In this document: positions 1 through 14,700 of the stretch, piece after piece
Position numbering within the stretch: the stretch's first letter is position 1
Layout of the letters: each line of letters starts with the position of its first letter
Assembly: GCA_026182355.1 (NCBI GenBank)
Contig: JAPFBL010000241.1
Coordinates: 483,433 to 547,432, forward strand
Reading direction: 5' to 3'
Length of the DNA stretch: 64,000 nucleotides
From: Hermatobates lingyangjiaoensis
Taxonomy: Eukaryota > Arthropoda > Insecta > Hemiptera > Hermatobatidae
Translations under genes and position numbers: made by a program
The notes under the pieces: generated by a model
Databases searched by the model: none
Told to the model about the DNA's origin: nothing
What the model saw: the letters and a program-made list of their open reading frames with translations, nothing else

Positions 1-261
1 TACATTTATTTTGTTGGAATATAAAAGGTCATTTTTATTGCTAGTTTAAGGGAATTCTTTAGTATTTTATGGTGATGAATTCAAAATGTGTTTGACTCTA
101 CTTGGACACCTAAAGTGATAGATATTTCTAAGCAGTTTATCATTTTAGTGGTTACAAAATAATTAATAGACTAGACCAGTATTTGGGAAAAATAACAAAA
201 AGTTAGTTTTCTGAATGGAAGTAATATAAATAATTTATATTATTAATATGGCAAACAGTCA

Positions 262-424
262 TATCCTCCTTAAGATTATTTTGGAGTCGTTGGAGCGCTT
301 TCGGACGTAGTCCATTTCAATCACAACTAACATAAAGAGGCTGCTATCATGGGTGAGTCACGATTGATGATGGACAACGTCTGAAAGCGCTCCAACGACT
401 CCAAGATCATCTTACAAGGCATGA
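262..424. repeat. Palindromic element, AGCGCT hammerhead-like family, copy 1
   Basis: Inverted arms of about 60 bp surround a short centre. The plus arm holds TTGATGA (364-370), an extra T, a GGAC/GTCT stem, GAA (383-385), the palindrome AGCGCT (386-391) and C. This is a hammerhead-like core with the first C replaced by T. Related copies lie at 31935-32160 and 49055-49260, flanked by outer GACGGTTTT arms. Confidence 0.6.
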
Positions 425-678
425 CGGCTTGCCCTATCAATAATATAAATCATACTAACCTCAGTAGTAATATAAATACTCATATATAGTTCAACCAAGT
501 AAAAAAAAAAAAACGGTTTTCATATAAAATTAATTTAAGCAAAAAGCCTTGTTAAATAAATAACGAAATTAATAATAATAATATTAAAAAATGATTTGAG
601 AATAAATCAAACGTTATGAATGTCTGAAGAGTAGCGTTTATTTCTACCAATCCAGGGAACCCAGGATTTTTTACTTAC

Positions 679-720
679 TCCTGTCTCCTGTTGCTGCATC
701 ACTGTTTGAAGTTCACAAAT
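679..720 (-). CDS. Coiled-coil gene exon 31 (42 bp, last visible)
   Basis: Acceptor TTCTGGACAG and donor GTAAGT bound 14 codons reading ICELQTVMQQQETG, phase 0. It has the same length as exon 30. The gene appears to continue left of the window. Confidence 0.6.
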
Positions 721-3700
721 CTGTCCAGAACAAACACCCTTTATTGACTTTAACATTAAATAACTAAATATATTTAAATAATATTGATTGTTATTTAATT
801 AATAATAATTAAATAATATTATTTTCAAATAAAATGTCATGTTATCATGATACTAGAAATTTAAACTGTGATGTAATATATTACAGTAGTTTGTTTTAAT
901 CAATCTGATTCGATTACTAATGATTCATAAAATAAATCGAAATATTTAACCACCATTAATTAATATTTAATTAATTAATTAATATTTAACACCACTATTG
1001 GCCATGTTCTAATATTATTTTCACATAGAAATTTATTTTTATTATGAATGAACTAGTGCTTTTCATTTAATTTGATTACAATATTAAACTGTATCATAAA
1101 TTTTAAAAGTTTTCACACTAGCTTGGTTTATTTATATTTTTGCAATAAAGATTTGTAAAAACACAGTAAAGAAGTTTCTTTTTCAAAAAATAAATTGCGA
1201 AAGTTTAGAAATTTGAATTCTAAATTACATATGTTATCGATATAGATGTAAATTATTGGTAATAATAAAATTATTACCATGAGTTTTAAACTTATAAATA
1301 TATAATCCATTTCATTGAAAAGTTTTTTCATTTATTACTTTCTTTAAAAAAAAAAGAAACATCCTCATTTTATTCAATATAAGAATCAACATTTATTCAA
1401 CACTTTAATTATTTGACTGGATATTATTTCAGCTATAAATATATAAAAATGACCATCATTAAGATTGCTTATATATCATCAAGATTGCCAAACAATGATC
1501 AGGTCGATGTAATTTCATTATTATACCTCTTCTAAAGATAATTATGAATAAACTTTTGTATAAATTAAAATGGAAGCAAAAAAGAATATTATTTTGAAAG
1601 TTTTTGATGTACTCAAAAGAAAACTAAACTTCAAAAAATAACAAACTATGAACTTGAGAGATTAGACTTACTATTTCTAAAACAAATATAGTTGAATACT
1701 TAAATATATTCAACAGGTAATGATTTAAATAAATAGTCTTTTATTTCTTTACAAGTTAGTAAACAGTAAATTATAAATAGATCAATTTGTCAAAAGTTGT
1801 ATGTAGTAGGGTATATTTCAATGATTTCGTTCTTCGACCATCATCAGCAGAATTGGGCTTAGGATGAACGAGATAAGAAACCAGCCGTGACGATAAACTT
1901 GTATGAAATATTATGAATTTATGTATTTACAATTCATTCCATGAGAATTTACTTATTGCTGATAGCTTTTCAACAATGTTCAATAACATTCAATATCGCC
2001 TTTTTAAAATTTGAGCAAGGAAAACAAATTTAAATGAATCTGATATAAAATATTTAATTCATCTTGTACAATACTTTTAGACAACTGTTGACTATTACAT
2101 ATTATATTGAAAACACCGTAAACACAATTTAGTAGACATAAGTGGTGCGAACATTTTACATTAATACATCATAATTACTATGCATAGATTTATTAAGATG
2201 TGAAAAGTCAAGCAACCATATATGTAATTTAAAACCAGCAAACATTATTACAACCTTAAGAGCCAACAATCTTCATTTATGAAGATTTTATGAAAATCAT
2301 ATTGGAAATTTTGCAACATCAGTAGATAACATTCTAGAATTCTCTTTGCAGCATGTTTATGCGTTACTGATAAATTAAAAAGATATTTCACTTAAACCAA
2401 TAGTCAAACTTACATTTATAATAATTTCTTACTTATCAGTGATTTTACGCTTTTTATACTTAATTTGTTTAAACAATAGCGTGGAGTGGGTTTTTAAGGG
2501 CCAGGTTATAACACGAAAACATAACATCCACTAATTAGCGGATTATCATGGCCTCAAAACGGGTATAGTTTTAAGTTTGTATATATTTTCTGATGGATTA
2601 TTAACATTTTTTTAAAACATATGAGTGCTCTACATACAACTTTAGTGTAAGTGATCCAATATCAGATAATGAACTTTCTTTTTTATAATTTTTTTATATG
2701 ACAATTACATTTTGCTAATTATGTTGAAATGAAAACTTGGTAAACTGTTGAAAGTATTAATGAATGTACTTGAATAGTGAAAAATAATAACTGATGTTAA
2801 CATCAATGTTAATTGCATTACTTAGAAATAATATTGATAAATCGTAAAATCAGAGAGCAGACAACATCTAATAACAATAATTTAGATTTGAAACACTCAT
2901 TACAAGTGTTACTGAACAAATCACTAAATTTAATCAAAGAAATATGGATGTTATCTGATGGATTATAAACAGGTTGAGTTGAGTTTAGGTAGTTAATTAT
3001 TAAGTCCATTCTTTTTGGTTATCAACTGAGAAAGATTAGAAAACAAATTATCCGCAAATACGTATTCACAAGGAATTATTATTTGTCATTTTATATTTTA
3101 AAATACATTATATTTTAAATAATCTGAACAGTTATGTAATTTTTTGAAATAATACACTGCTTGCAACAGTAGATTTGTTTATAACGCTACCGTTCAAAAA
3201 GGATCAGGTTTAGTCAAACGTGATTAATTATTATCACAAGATTCCTTATCAGTTTGCATTAGTGTGTGAGATAATTACGTCCTTTGTTGAAAATAGCTTT
3301 ATGTAATCATAATATTTAACTAAATACTAATTGTCCACGTCTGGGTAACCGACAAGGTTTGTACTTGCTATAAACAATTTATTTCCCTAAATAAGAAGCC
3401 AGTCAACTGCCTTTCTGACCTTCCACTCCTCGCCACCGTACACCATGATACACAATAGCCTTAGAAGTTGTGTACACCACGAACACACATTTCATTTATC
3501 ATTTATCCATTATTTTAGCAATTATTTATATCTATATTTGGTTGAAACAGTTAATTTATAGTTTACTTAAAACCTAATAAGAAAACATTCATTATTAATT
3601 TGATCGGTAATTATAACTCCGTTATTAATATTTTTGACTTGAGTCCTAATTTTGATGTAAAGTTTTGTCTATTTACCTTCTCATTTAAGGTGTCGATTGT

Positions 3701-6700
3701 TTCTTCCCTTTGAGCACACTGCAACAAAAATACAAACTTGTTGAGTATAACATAAACTACAATTTAAAGACTAATATACAGATTAATTTAGAACCAATGT
3801 TGATACTAATTTTTTTTTAAAAAAAGTGCTTTTAAAATTGCTAAACTCTTTATAGACTAAGAAATATCTGCCCTATACTTTTAATGGAACTCGAAATACA
3901 AATTAAGAAAACTTCTTTGTATGAAACCAGTATGTTATTGACAGTGTACAAATAACACTAGTTTTAATATGTATAGATTATTTTCATCATCTTTTGGATA
4001 AAACTTACATGCCAAATAATATTAATCAATATGGATTTATCCAAAGCATATAAAGTAAACTACAATTTTAAGATTCAAGACACTTGAATTACCCTGTGTT
4101 TGATGGAATCACTGTATCTACTTTTGGATGAAATTTAAATTTTCAGTTTAAACACTTCCTAGAAAATTGAAATTTGATTTCTTTCAATAAGATAAATTTA
4201 AATGATGGTAGATCAAATTGGTATGTATATAGCTTTTAAATAAACATTTTACAAAAACTCCTAAATAAATTAAAACGTGCAATCAATGCTAAATATTGTT
4301 TAAGTGCTATGAGGATGTATAGTGACGTTTTTAAAAGATATTTTTATATAAATATGTGGAATTAATTATCGTTTACAACATACCATCTTTTCCAGTTGTT
4401 CGTACTTTTCTCTGTTACCATGTAATGTTTCAATGGTTTCTTCATGGCGTCGAATCTGGAAACAAGTTAAGAAATTAAACATTTTTTTATGTTTATAATA
4501 AACGTTTGCGTTGAGTAGAAATATGAATAGTTTGTAGATTTTCCTTTTTTATGAGATGTGGTCTAATGCTTGGTACATTGACACTAGTACTGAAGACTCA
4601 GGGCTGGAATTCTGACTCTTTAGTACTTGGTTGCCACTAGTACTAAAGATTAAGGTTAGGTTGCAGTGGCAGTCCCACAATGGAACACACTTAGGCCAAG
4701 CATTGGCTCTTTGTGATATCACACAATGAAGATTGATTCTACAGTGGGAGCCCTAATTTTTTGCATAACTCAAGTGCATTTAGAGTAGGGATCTTTAACG
4801 AGTACCTTACATCGTACAGGCTCGGGACCGACAGTTTAACGTCCTTTTCCGAGGGACGACGTGCTCAGATTTATTCATCTCCCGCGTGAATAAATCGAGG
4901 GCCAAGTGGGGATCGAACCCCGGTCCTATCAGTTCAGAGGCGATCAAGTAACCACTGAGCTGGCCTGATTACTTTACTAAAGATTAAAGGACAGAATTTT
5001 AGTTTTTTTGAAAGGCCTTAGTTTTTAGTACTAGGTCACCACTATTACTAAAGACTCTATAGAATCTTGATTCTTTAGTACTTGGTTGCCACAAGTACAA
5101 AAGACTAATAGCTAGAGTCTTTAGTACTTGACATTGACTTAGTGAAAGACTGAATGACTTGAGAAAGCCTCATTTAATGAGAGTACTAGTCATCTAACCT
5201 AATACGTAGGGGACACTCCAAGCTTTTAGTTAAGTATTATAATGGTAATATATCGTATTACAGTTAGTATTAATATTAACCCTCACACATCGTATAACAC
5301 CTGGAGAGCTCAACCAGTTTAGGGTCTTTCTGGTTCCCATCTTCAAGAACAACTGATTGTGGATTTCTTGTTTCTGATAACCTATACCTTCTATTTAGAA
5401 CATTAAAACCGATGATGTCTATATAGTTAACTCTAGCATTTAATATTATAGTTAGTATTATTATTACATTTTATTCGTCTCAAGTTCTTTGAAACTTTGT
5501 GAACCAGAAGGGCCCAAACCGGTCGAGCTCCTCAGATATTATACGAGGTATGATTCATAATATTACCAACCTCAGTGGAAATAACCCATTAGTAATATAT
5601 CATCTGTCTCCCAGAATGCCATTACTCCTAGAGAAAGTAGGAGTAACTTTAGGTTACAGTGGCTATCCCACAAGGGAACACATATAGGCCGAACATTGAG
5701 TCCTTTGTAATAACACACAATAAAGGTTGATTCTACAGTGGGAGTCCTAAATTTTACCTAACTCAAATGTATTTAGATTAGCGATCTTTAAGGAGTACCT
5801 GATATCGTATAGACTAGAGACCGATGGCTTAACGTCCTCTCAGAGGGACGACATGCTCAGATTTATTCACCTTTCACATGAATAAATGAAAATCAGGTGG
5901 GTATCGAACCCCGGACCTACCAGTTCAGAGGTGAGTATGTTAACTACTGAGCTAACCTGGCCCTTTCCTAGTGAAGGTATACTTATTCATAATTAATTTG
6001 TAACTTTTTACACTCATGCTGGCATTTTAGATCACCTGTTGTTGTCCGCGGGTCATTTGTTTTTGAAACTCCATTCCTAAAGGGTCTAGCAGAAGTTATA
6101 AAATCCAAATAGTTCTGTGCAGTCAAACACAGGTATGTCTGCACGGTCTTTGGACCTATAATAAACTACTTCTAGCCTTGAGTTTCTTAAAAATAAAATC
6201 AATCTGATGCTATTTTCTAATGCAGTTTTAGTTGTGAATTGAGTTTCCGCCCATTTATTATTATTACCATATACAGATTTGCAAGATAACATATTGTTTT
6301 CGCTTAGTTTAATAAATTAATACCGTCCTTTTCTGGAAATAAGACCCTAGCACATTTTTAGGTCAAAATCCGTGCTAGGGCTTCTTCTCGAGGGAGGGCT
6401 TCAAGTACATTAAGTAGATTTACATATTTATTTTTATACAGAAATTTAAATTTATTCGTTTACAGTCATGTCATCTTCTGGAACAACGTCATAAATTATC
6501 ACAATTTGGAATTTCGTTCTGATTTTCCTCCAAATCTATTTCGTGTAGAATCATTGGTCTGAATTTCTCATATCTTGCAATATAGCAGTGGTTAAATGAA
6601 TACTTCTTGCCTAAGTAGCCTCCTTGAAACGAACTTTAGAAGTAAACAAGGAATTTCTTGGAATATTTTGTTCCAAAGAATTCCCGGAAATATTACGACA

Positions 6701-7781
6701 GCTAGAGATACCTACTACATTCAACAGCAATTTTTTAAGGAATTATATTTTTCACATTATCTTAACTAAGGTCTATTTTCAGGGGAGGGCTTATAGTGTA
6801 AAACGTCCCGAAAATCACGCTAGGATTTTTTTTTGGGATGTCTTATTTTCGGAAAAGGACGATAAAATAAAAATATCTTGAAAGATACCACTTCTTCTTG
6901 CTTGCAATTGGTATCCCTCATAAAGTCAATTTCACTTTGGAGAGACTCTATTAACTTCTCTTGGCAAGCCTAAAATACATCAGAACTTATTAAAGTTAAG
7001 ACTAAGAATGTAAAGGCTAATGATACAAAAATAGCAGTATAATATCAGTATTAGCAGTTATAATATAGCAGTATAATAGCAGTATCATTAGCAGTATTCC
7101 TAATCGCTAGAATATAAGTTAGATTTAGAAAAAAGTTAAATGCATGTTAAAAAAATTAATTTTAATTTTCAAACTTTTTTCTCTTTTTTTAACGATCCCC
7201 TAGTGGGTGATAACGTCAGCCGTTTACCGGCTTTTTGTTTGATCGGTGATTCTACAGATTCTACATTGGGAGTCCTAAATTTTGTCAAACTCAAGAACAT
7301 TTCGAGTAGGGATCTTTAACGAGTACTTGACATCGTATAGGCTCGGGACTGACGGTTTGACATACTCTCCGAGGGGTCAACGTACTCAGATTTGAATAAA
7401 TCTTCTCCCGAAAGAATAAATCGAGAGCTGCCATGTGGTGATGGAACCCCGGACTCCCACTCCAGAGGCGAGTACGTTAACCGCTGAGCTAACCTGGCTC
7501 TCTTTCAAACGTTATTTTAATAATATTTTCAAAATTATGGACAACAATCAGGTCTGCAGATACCTATGGGTCAGACAGTTTTATTACTACCATACAACTC
7601 TTCAGAGTTCGGGCGTCCCTCTGAAGGGATATTATCCGTTTCCCTGGCTTAAGGGTCACCTCGGTTAAGGTCTATGGCGTCTATGGAGCCAAATAAAATA
7701 AAATCGAGGTTAGTTCTCAGTCTTTAAAATAAACTGTCCAAGTTAGATTTATACCCAATAGGTAACTTGCTATCACTCATA

Positions 7782-7821
<40 letters not shown>

Positions 7822-8013
7822 CGGTTACTTGCCGTTGCGTCTACAACGTGCTTGGTCTCCCATTCTCTTTTCTCCTGAAGACGGATTACCCGAAAATTTG
7901 AGTCTGTAAGTGTGTTTCCCTACTTTGTGTGCTGCTCTTTGTTAATCTCGAACTCGTGTATATATATATATATATATATAATAAAGTGTTTATTGTCCAC
8001 ACGGACCTTTCAT

Positions 8014-8096
<83 letters not shown>

Positions 8097-8655
8097 TATA
8101 TTTTATTATTATTTTTATTTTATTTATTTATATATATATATTTTTTTTTATTTAACATTTATTTATTATTTTTATTTTATCTAATTTATTTTATTTTATT
8201 TATTTTTATTCCTATTTTTTAAATTGCTTTAATTATTTATTTATTTTATTACTTTTATTTTTAATTGTTCTTATCCTTGTATTTTCATTTGTTTCTCATC
8301 GCCTTACCAACTCTGTTATCTTCCTTTTTCATGCTTTTAGGTATTTTTCACGGTATTCCTTTTTATACTTCATTTATCTTCCTGCTGTTTATTTTACCTT
8401 CAATCAACCAGAACTGCTTTTCTTAATTCTTAATTTTAATTTTAATATTAATTTTCTTCTGATCGTCTCTACTTCATTACTTCCTGAACCGGGCGCGCGT
8501 GGCAGCACGGTCGGTTGCCGGGACGGTTTCCTGCCGTTGTGTTTCCGGCGTGCTTGGTCGCCCTTTCTCTCTTTTCTCCTGAAGACGGATCATCCGAAAA
8601 TTTGAGTTTGTAAGTGTGTCTCTTTCTCTGTGTGTTGCTTTTCTTCGTTTGTGAA

Positions 8656-8708
<53 letters not shown>

Positions 8709-11700
8709 ACAAACCACAAGGAAAAAAAAAAAAAAGAAAACAGATGGAAAAAAATGCTCTGAGGCCTTTCAATTTATGTCATCAGAGAGCAAACAAGGTA
8801 AGAACTAGAAAGTAACATAACAGGTATGTACAAGGAAGGTAACTAAACAGCTGGGAAAACAAGAGTCGAAAAGGCATAATAAGAGAAAAACAAAAAATAC
8901 CCAATACAATTAAACAATGCAAAATGAACAATAAGAAAATTAATTAAAATAAAAATATAAAAATATAAATAGAATAAGAAACAAGTGTTATATATAATTC
9001 CTAACTATAAACAATATAAGATAAATATAAACAAATAGATACAAATTAAATTAATGCAATATCAAAAAATAAACAATATTAAATTATTAACAAAACAAGA
9101 ATACAAGAGAAAGTAATAAGTCAAATAAAAATTATGTTCTATTATTAGAATCCACAATCTGGTCAGAGTTCATGTTCAACGTTGCAAGTACATTTTGAAG
9201 GTCACCCACAGGACCAATTTGCCTAACTATACCTTCAATTAAAATTTCATCCAATCTAAAAAGCCCATGACTTATATTTATTAGTTTATCAAAATTATAC
9301 TTAATTAGGGCACTTTCTACTAAGTTCCTTTCCACATCAGATGAGAGAAATATCAATTCTTTGGAATCTTCCCATTTTATTGAATGATTTTTTGAATTAA
9401 TATGTTGGAACAAGGCACTTGATTCTTCTTGCCGCCTAATAGTGTATTTATGTTGCTTCACTCTAGTAAGCAAACTTTTTCCCGTTTGTCCAACATATGA
9501 AAAATCACAATCTCTACAAGGAATCCTATAAACACAACCTTCCTTTTCTTTTCTTTCACAATTATTTACAAGTCTGTTTAATAATTTCCCACCACTACTG
9601 AAAACAACTGAAATATCCATTTTTTTTCAAAAATACCGGGATGTCTCTTAGAGTTTGACTAAAGGGAACAACCAGAAGGTTTCTATTTGTAAAGGGTTCT
9701 TTCTCATTTCTTGTTCTTAAGGATTCTTTAGTTTCTTTCAAAACTTTGTTTATTAGGGATCTTGGGTATCTTAATGATGAGGCAATTTGATAGATGTTTT
9801 CAATTTCATCATTCAGGAATTCTTCACTACACAATTTTAACGCTCTTAAAATTTCTGAAACTTTTCAGAAATATGTTTTTAAGAGCGTTAAAATTGTGTA
9901 GTGAAGAATTCCTGAATGATGAAATTGAAAACATCTATCAAATTGCCTCATCATTAAGATACCCAAGATCCCTAATAAACAAAGTTTTGAAAGAAACTAA
10001 AGAATCCTTAAGAACAAGAAATGAGAAAGAACCCTTTACAAATAGAAACCTTCTGGTTGTTCCCTTTAGTCAAACTCTAAGAGACATCCCGGTATTTTTG
10101 AAAAAAATGGATATTTCAGTTGTTTTCAGTAGTGGTGGGAAATTATTAAACAGACTTGTAAATAATTGTGAAAGAAAAGAAAAGGAAGGTTGTGTTTATA
10201 GGATTCCTTGTAGAGATTGTGATTTTTCATAAATTGATATTTCTCTCATCTGATGTGGAAAGGAACTTAGTAGAAAGTGCCCTAATTAAGTATAATTTTG
10301 ATAAACTAATAAATATAAGTCATGGGCTTTTTAGATTGGATGAAATTTTAATTGAAGGTATAGTTAGGCAAATTGGTCCTGTGGGTGACCTTCAAAATGT
10401 ACTTGCAACGTTGAACATGAACTCTGACCAGATTGTGGATTCTAATAATAGAACATAATTTTTATTTGACTTATTACTTTCTCATGTATTCTTGTTTTGT
10501 TAATAATTTAATATTGTTTATTTTTTGATATTGCATTAATTTAATTTGTATCTATTTGTTTATATTTATCTTATATTGTTTATAGTTAGGAATTATATAT
10601 AACACTTGTTTCTTATTCTATTTATATTTTTATATTTTTATTTTAATTAATTTTCTTATTGTTCATTTTGCATTGTTTAATTGTATTGGGTATTTTTTGT
10701 TTTTCTCTTATTATGCCTTTTCGACTCTTGTTTTCCCAGCTGTTTAGTTACCTTCCTTGTACATACCTGTTATGTTACTTTCTAGTTCTTACCTTGTTTG
10801 CTCTCTGATGACATAAATTGAAAGGCCTCAGAGCATTTTTTTCCATCTGTTTTCTTTTTTTTTTCCTTGTGGTTTGTTTTCATTGATTGCATCACGTGTT
10901 TATTGTGATTTATCTGCATAATATATATATATTGTAAACAGGAAAACGATCCAAAAGGACAACAAAATAAACGTTTCACGATGAATTACAAACACAGAAC
11001 TAAGGAACAAACAGACTTACTGTCTTTAATTTTCGGTTGAACCGTCAACTCAGGAGAGTTGAGATAGGGACGCCAAGCGCACTTGTGAAGCGACGGTTGG
11101 TCTGTGCTAAGGGTAACCATGTGCTCTTGCGTGCCAGAGACAAGTCATTGGCGTGCCAAGTTTGGCACGCGTGCCATAGGTTGCCCACCCCCCTGGTTAG
11201 ACCAATGGCCTATCACAAAGTTTTTTTTTATCCAGGAAACGCAAATAGGAACCTGGTGTCCATCTCTCAGCGAGGACACCATAGATATTGGGCCATGCAG
11301 ACTAACTTGAAAAACTCTCTCTCAAATTAATTCTTTTTTTCAATTTGAAGTTTTCAGGCAGAAACCAAATTCAATATTCATAGGGTTTTTAAAATTAATT
11401 ATTACAATTGTATACTTTTAAAGATATAAAATTTTTACATATAAAATACAAAGTTTGTCTGTCTGTCCGCAACAGAAATAATAATGGAGATATTTAGATA
11501 CAAAGAAACATATAAACCTTATATAACATTTTTCGGGGGGACTAACAACGGATTTTGATTTTGATCAGGGTGCTTTTTGGGATCCACTTTAGAAAATGAT
11601 TCTAAATTCTGGATCCTAGGAGAAAAGTTCTCCCTAATATATTTCTTTTTCTATTGCTGGAAAAAGTTAAAGGATATTTTATAACTAAAACATATTTAAA

Positions 11701-14700
11701 TTTCCTCGAGAAAGATAATGATGTAATTTTGATTTCGATTATAATCTAATTTCCTATACCTTCGTATTAATTTTAAAAAAAAATGTGTTCAAATGTATAA
11801 TAACTTTTATATTATATTTTTTTTGCGTAAGCTATAATTTTTATTCTATATTAATTTTATTTATCTGAAAAAAACTTAAGTGTATCGGAACTATAGAAAA
11901 TTGAAATTGTTTTCGTTATATGTAGTTTATTATTAGAGTTGGAATTAAATTGTTACCCGGGCAACGCCGGGTAGATTAGCTAGTGCACACATAATTTTTT
12001 TTTTTTTTGGCAGGCTATATACAACTAAAAATACAATAACTAACAACTAATACAACTAAATACATAAAAACAGTTAAATTATGTTTTAAAAATACAGTGA
12101 TCCACCCTATAACAAGGTACTCTTAAATGTGTTTTCATATAACGCGATTTCACGTCCTTCGTATAACGCGGGGATTTCTCGTTATACAGTAATCCACTCT
12201 ATAACAAGGTACTCTTACAATGCGTTTTCATATAACGCGATTTCACGTCCTTCGTATAACGCGGGGATTTCTCGTTATACAGTAATCCACTCTATAACAA
12301 GGTACTCTTACAATGCGTTTTCATATAACGCGATTTCACGTCCTTCGTATAACGCGGGGATTTCTCATTATACAGTAATCCACTCTATAACAAGGTACTC
12401 TTACAACGCGTTTTCTTATAACGCGATTTCACGTCCTTCGTATAACGCGGGGATTTCTTATTATACAGTAATCCACTCTATAACAAGGTACTCTTACAAC
12501 GCGTTTTCTTATAACGCGATTTCATGTCCTTCGTATAACGCGGGGATTTCTCGTTATACAGTAATCCACTCTATAACAAGGTACTCTTACAACGCGTTTT
12601 CTTATAACGCGATTTCACGTCCTTCGTATAACGCGGGGATTTCTCGTTATACAGTAATCCACTCTATAACAAGGTACTCTTACAACGCGTTTTCTTATAA
12701 CGCGATTTCACGTCCTTCGTATAACGCGGGGATTTATCGTTATACAGTAATCCACTCTATAACAAGGTACTCTTACAATGCGTTTTCATATAACGCGATT
12801 TTTTGTACTTTGTACAACGCGATTTCATGTACTTTGTACAACGCTTTTTCCTATAACACGGAACTAATCTACCATATTATAGGGAGGATTACTGTAAACT
12901 GTTTTGCCTCAGGAGTTTCTCTTTTCAAGCCCTAACCGATTTCGGAATTTGTCCATCGTTTTTATTCTTTGATTAGAATTATAGGAAAGTCAAAATCGAA
13001 ATTCCTTTGATTCGATTGTTCGTTTCCTATTTAACTAAGCCAAGTCCATACAAACTTACTTTATAAAATTATTAAATTATACCATTAAATAAGTTATTTA
13101 GATTAAGTTAAATGAAACAATTATAGATTAAAGAAAATATTATTGAGTAAAATTCTAAGAGTTTATATCAATATTTAAGTTTATTTATGTTCTGCTGTAC
13201 CTTAAATAAGGAATATTTTTTAGTTTGCTCCTGACAATGGACGAGTTCCAAAACTGGTCAAGGCATGAGGAAAACGTGCAAGGTAAGACAATATATTTTT
13301 CAATATTACTAACAAATTGTGGTACTAACATGATATTTTTTTTCAATTAATATTATCTTATTTTTTTTATAATAAAAATTTGTTATATTTAGTAAAAAAT
13401 ATAAAGATGGAAACATTCTTTCAGTGACACTATTACCTGCCACTCTTCGAAGTCTCTTGAAAAACTTTCCCTAGTGCATAAAGACACCTGCAATTCATAT
13501 CAATTCTTACGAAACATTTACAAATAGCAGCTCTACTTTTTTTTAAAAGTAATAAAAAAAACTGGTGATAAGAGAAATTTTATTTTTAACATAAAATTTT
13601 AATGAAATTTTATCTTATTTTTTATTGGAGTTAAAAGAAAAAGTAGATTGCATTAGAAAAACATATCTTTTTTATAAAAGTATAAAATATACATAAAGTA
13701 AGATGCTAACACTAATTATTATTTAGTTTTATTACGAAATATATATTTGACTTCCTTATCCTTTGAGTAAAAACTAATTACTTTTAAAAAAAGAAAGTTA
13801 TTCTTAAATTTATTGCTATTCTTATAAAATGAAAATACAAACTATTTATTTAAATGTGTAACTTCAAAGTACTTCATATTATTATTTTCATTTTTTGTAT
13901 AGAATTATTATAAACTATTTATAATGTAAATAGTTTAATCTATTATCATCAAAGTTTCATTTTGAAAAGTCTATTTATTTTTCAATTTTATATATATCTA
14001 TAAAAAGATTTCACATAAACACGTGAAATAACAATCAATAATCAACCCATAATATGAAATGGGAAAAGAAGACAAAAGATCTTTCAACCGTAACAAGCGG
14101 TCTTTGTCAGGGTCAAAAACCCAACTGAGTTAAAAGATCTTAGTCTTGTTTTCCCATTTCATATTGTGGTTTGATCATATATATATATATATATATCAAT
14201 AGTCTCTAACTTTCGGTTTGAATAGTCTTCAGGAGAGATAAGAGAGGGAAACCAAGTGCACTGGTTCAGAGACGGTTAAATCAGAGAGGGTTGGTGGAGA
14301 CCTTCTCTGGGGAGACCCATAGAGGGTCTCCAACCAGTGCGCTTGGTTTCCCTCTCTTATCTCTCCTGAAGACGGTTTAAACCAAAAATTAGAGACTGTA
14401 AGTGTGTACTTTTAATTTCTCTATGTTCGTTTTTCTACATTGAACTATATATGTCCGTTTCGGATCGTATTTCCAACAAATATATATATATATATATATA
14501 CTAAATATAAGAAACAGTCCACAAGGACTATAAAACTTTAAATTACACAAATCACGACACAGAAAAGAGAATAAAAAGAACACTTACCGAATTCAATATT
14601 TCAGTAAGAAATATAATATTGAAATATTGAATTCTGTAAGTGTTCTTTGTGTAATTTAAAGTTATATATATATATATATTTGGAAATTAACGTCGCTTTT

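Larger units (their letters stand above)
8703..10884. mobile_element. Penelope-like element as a 2.2-kb head-to-head palindrome
   Basis: Two nearly identical arms, 8703-9866 and about 9867-10884, are reverse complements meeting at a short centre (about 9841-9895). Each arm carries the C-terminal part of a PLE ORF, a T-rich 3' region, a hammerhead-like motif (8756-8790 minus, 10800-10834 plus) and an outer end shared with many small elements in the window. The reverse transcriptase is absent, so both arms are 5' truncated. The left arm has one extra T in a T run near 9620 that breaks the frame. The right arm lacks about 155 bp inside the endonuclease. (TA)n flanks both sides. Confidence 0.88.

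Noticed and set aside
7912..8222. ORFs of 90-97 codons with long Asn or Ile runs
   Set aside because: Pure translation of a (TAA)n microsatellite and TA/T-rich DNA, with no other sign of coding.
8469..8772. Several overlapping minus-strand ORFs with Tyr-Ile repeats
   Set aside because: They read through (TA)n and the PLE terminal fragment. The GC-richer part translates differently in each frame, with no conserved family.
11037..11330. Plus-strand ORFs with mixed composition
   Set aside because: They overlap hAT-type and PLE-type termini. No domain.
12107..12850. CRISPR-like regular repeats
   Set aside because: The units are contiguous 93-bp tandem copies without unique spacers, in a eukaryotic transposon.
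12129..12935. 268-codon repetitive ORF
   Set aside because: It exists because the MITE's internal repeat is 93 bp and lacks stops in one frame. There is no initiation context, domain or splice structure.
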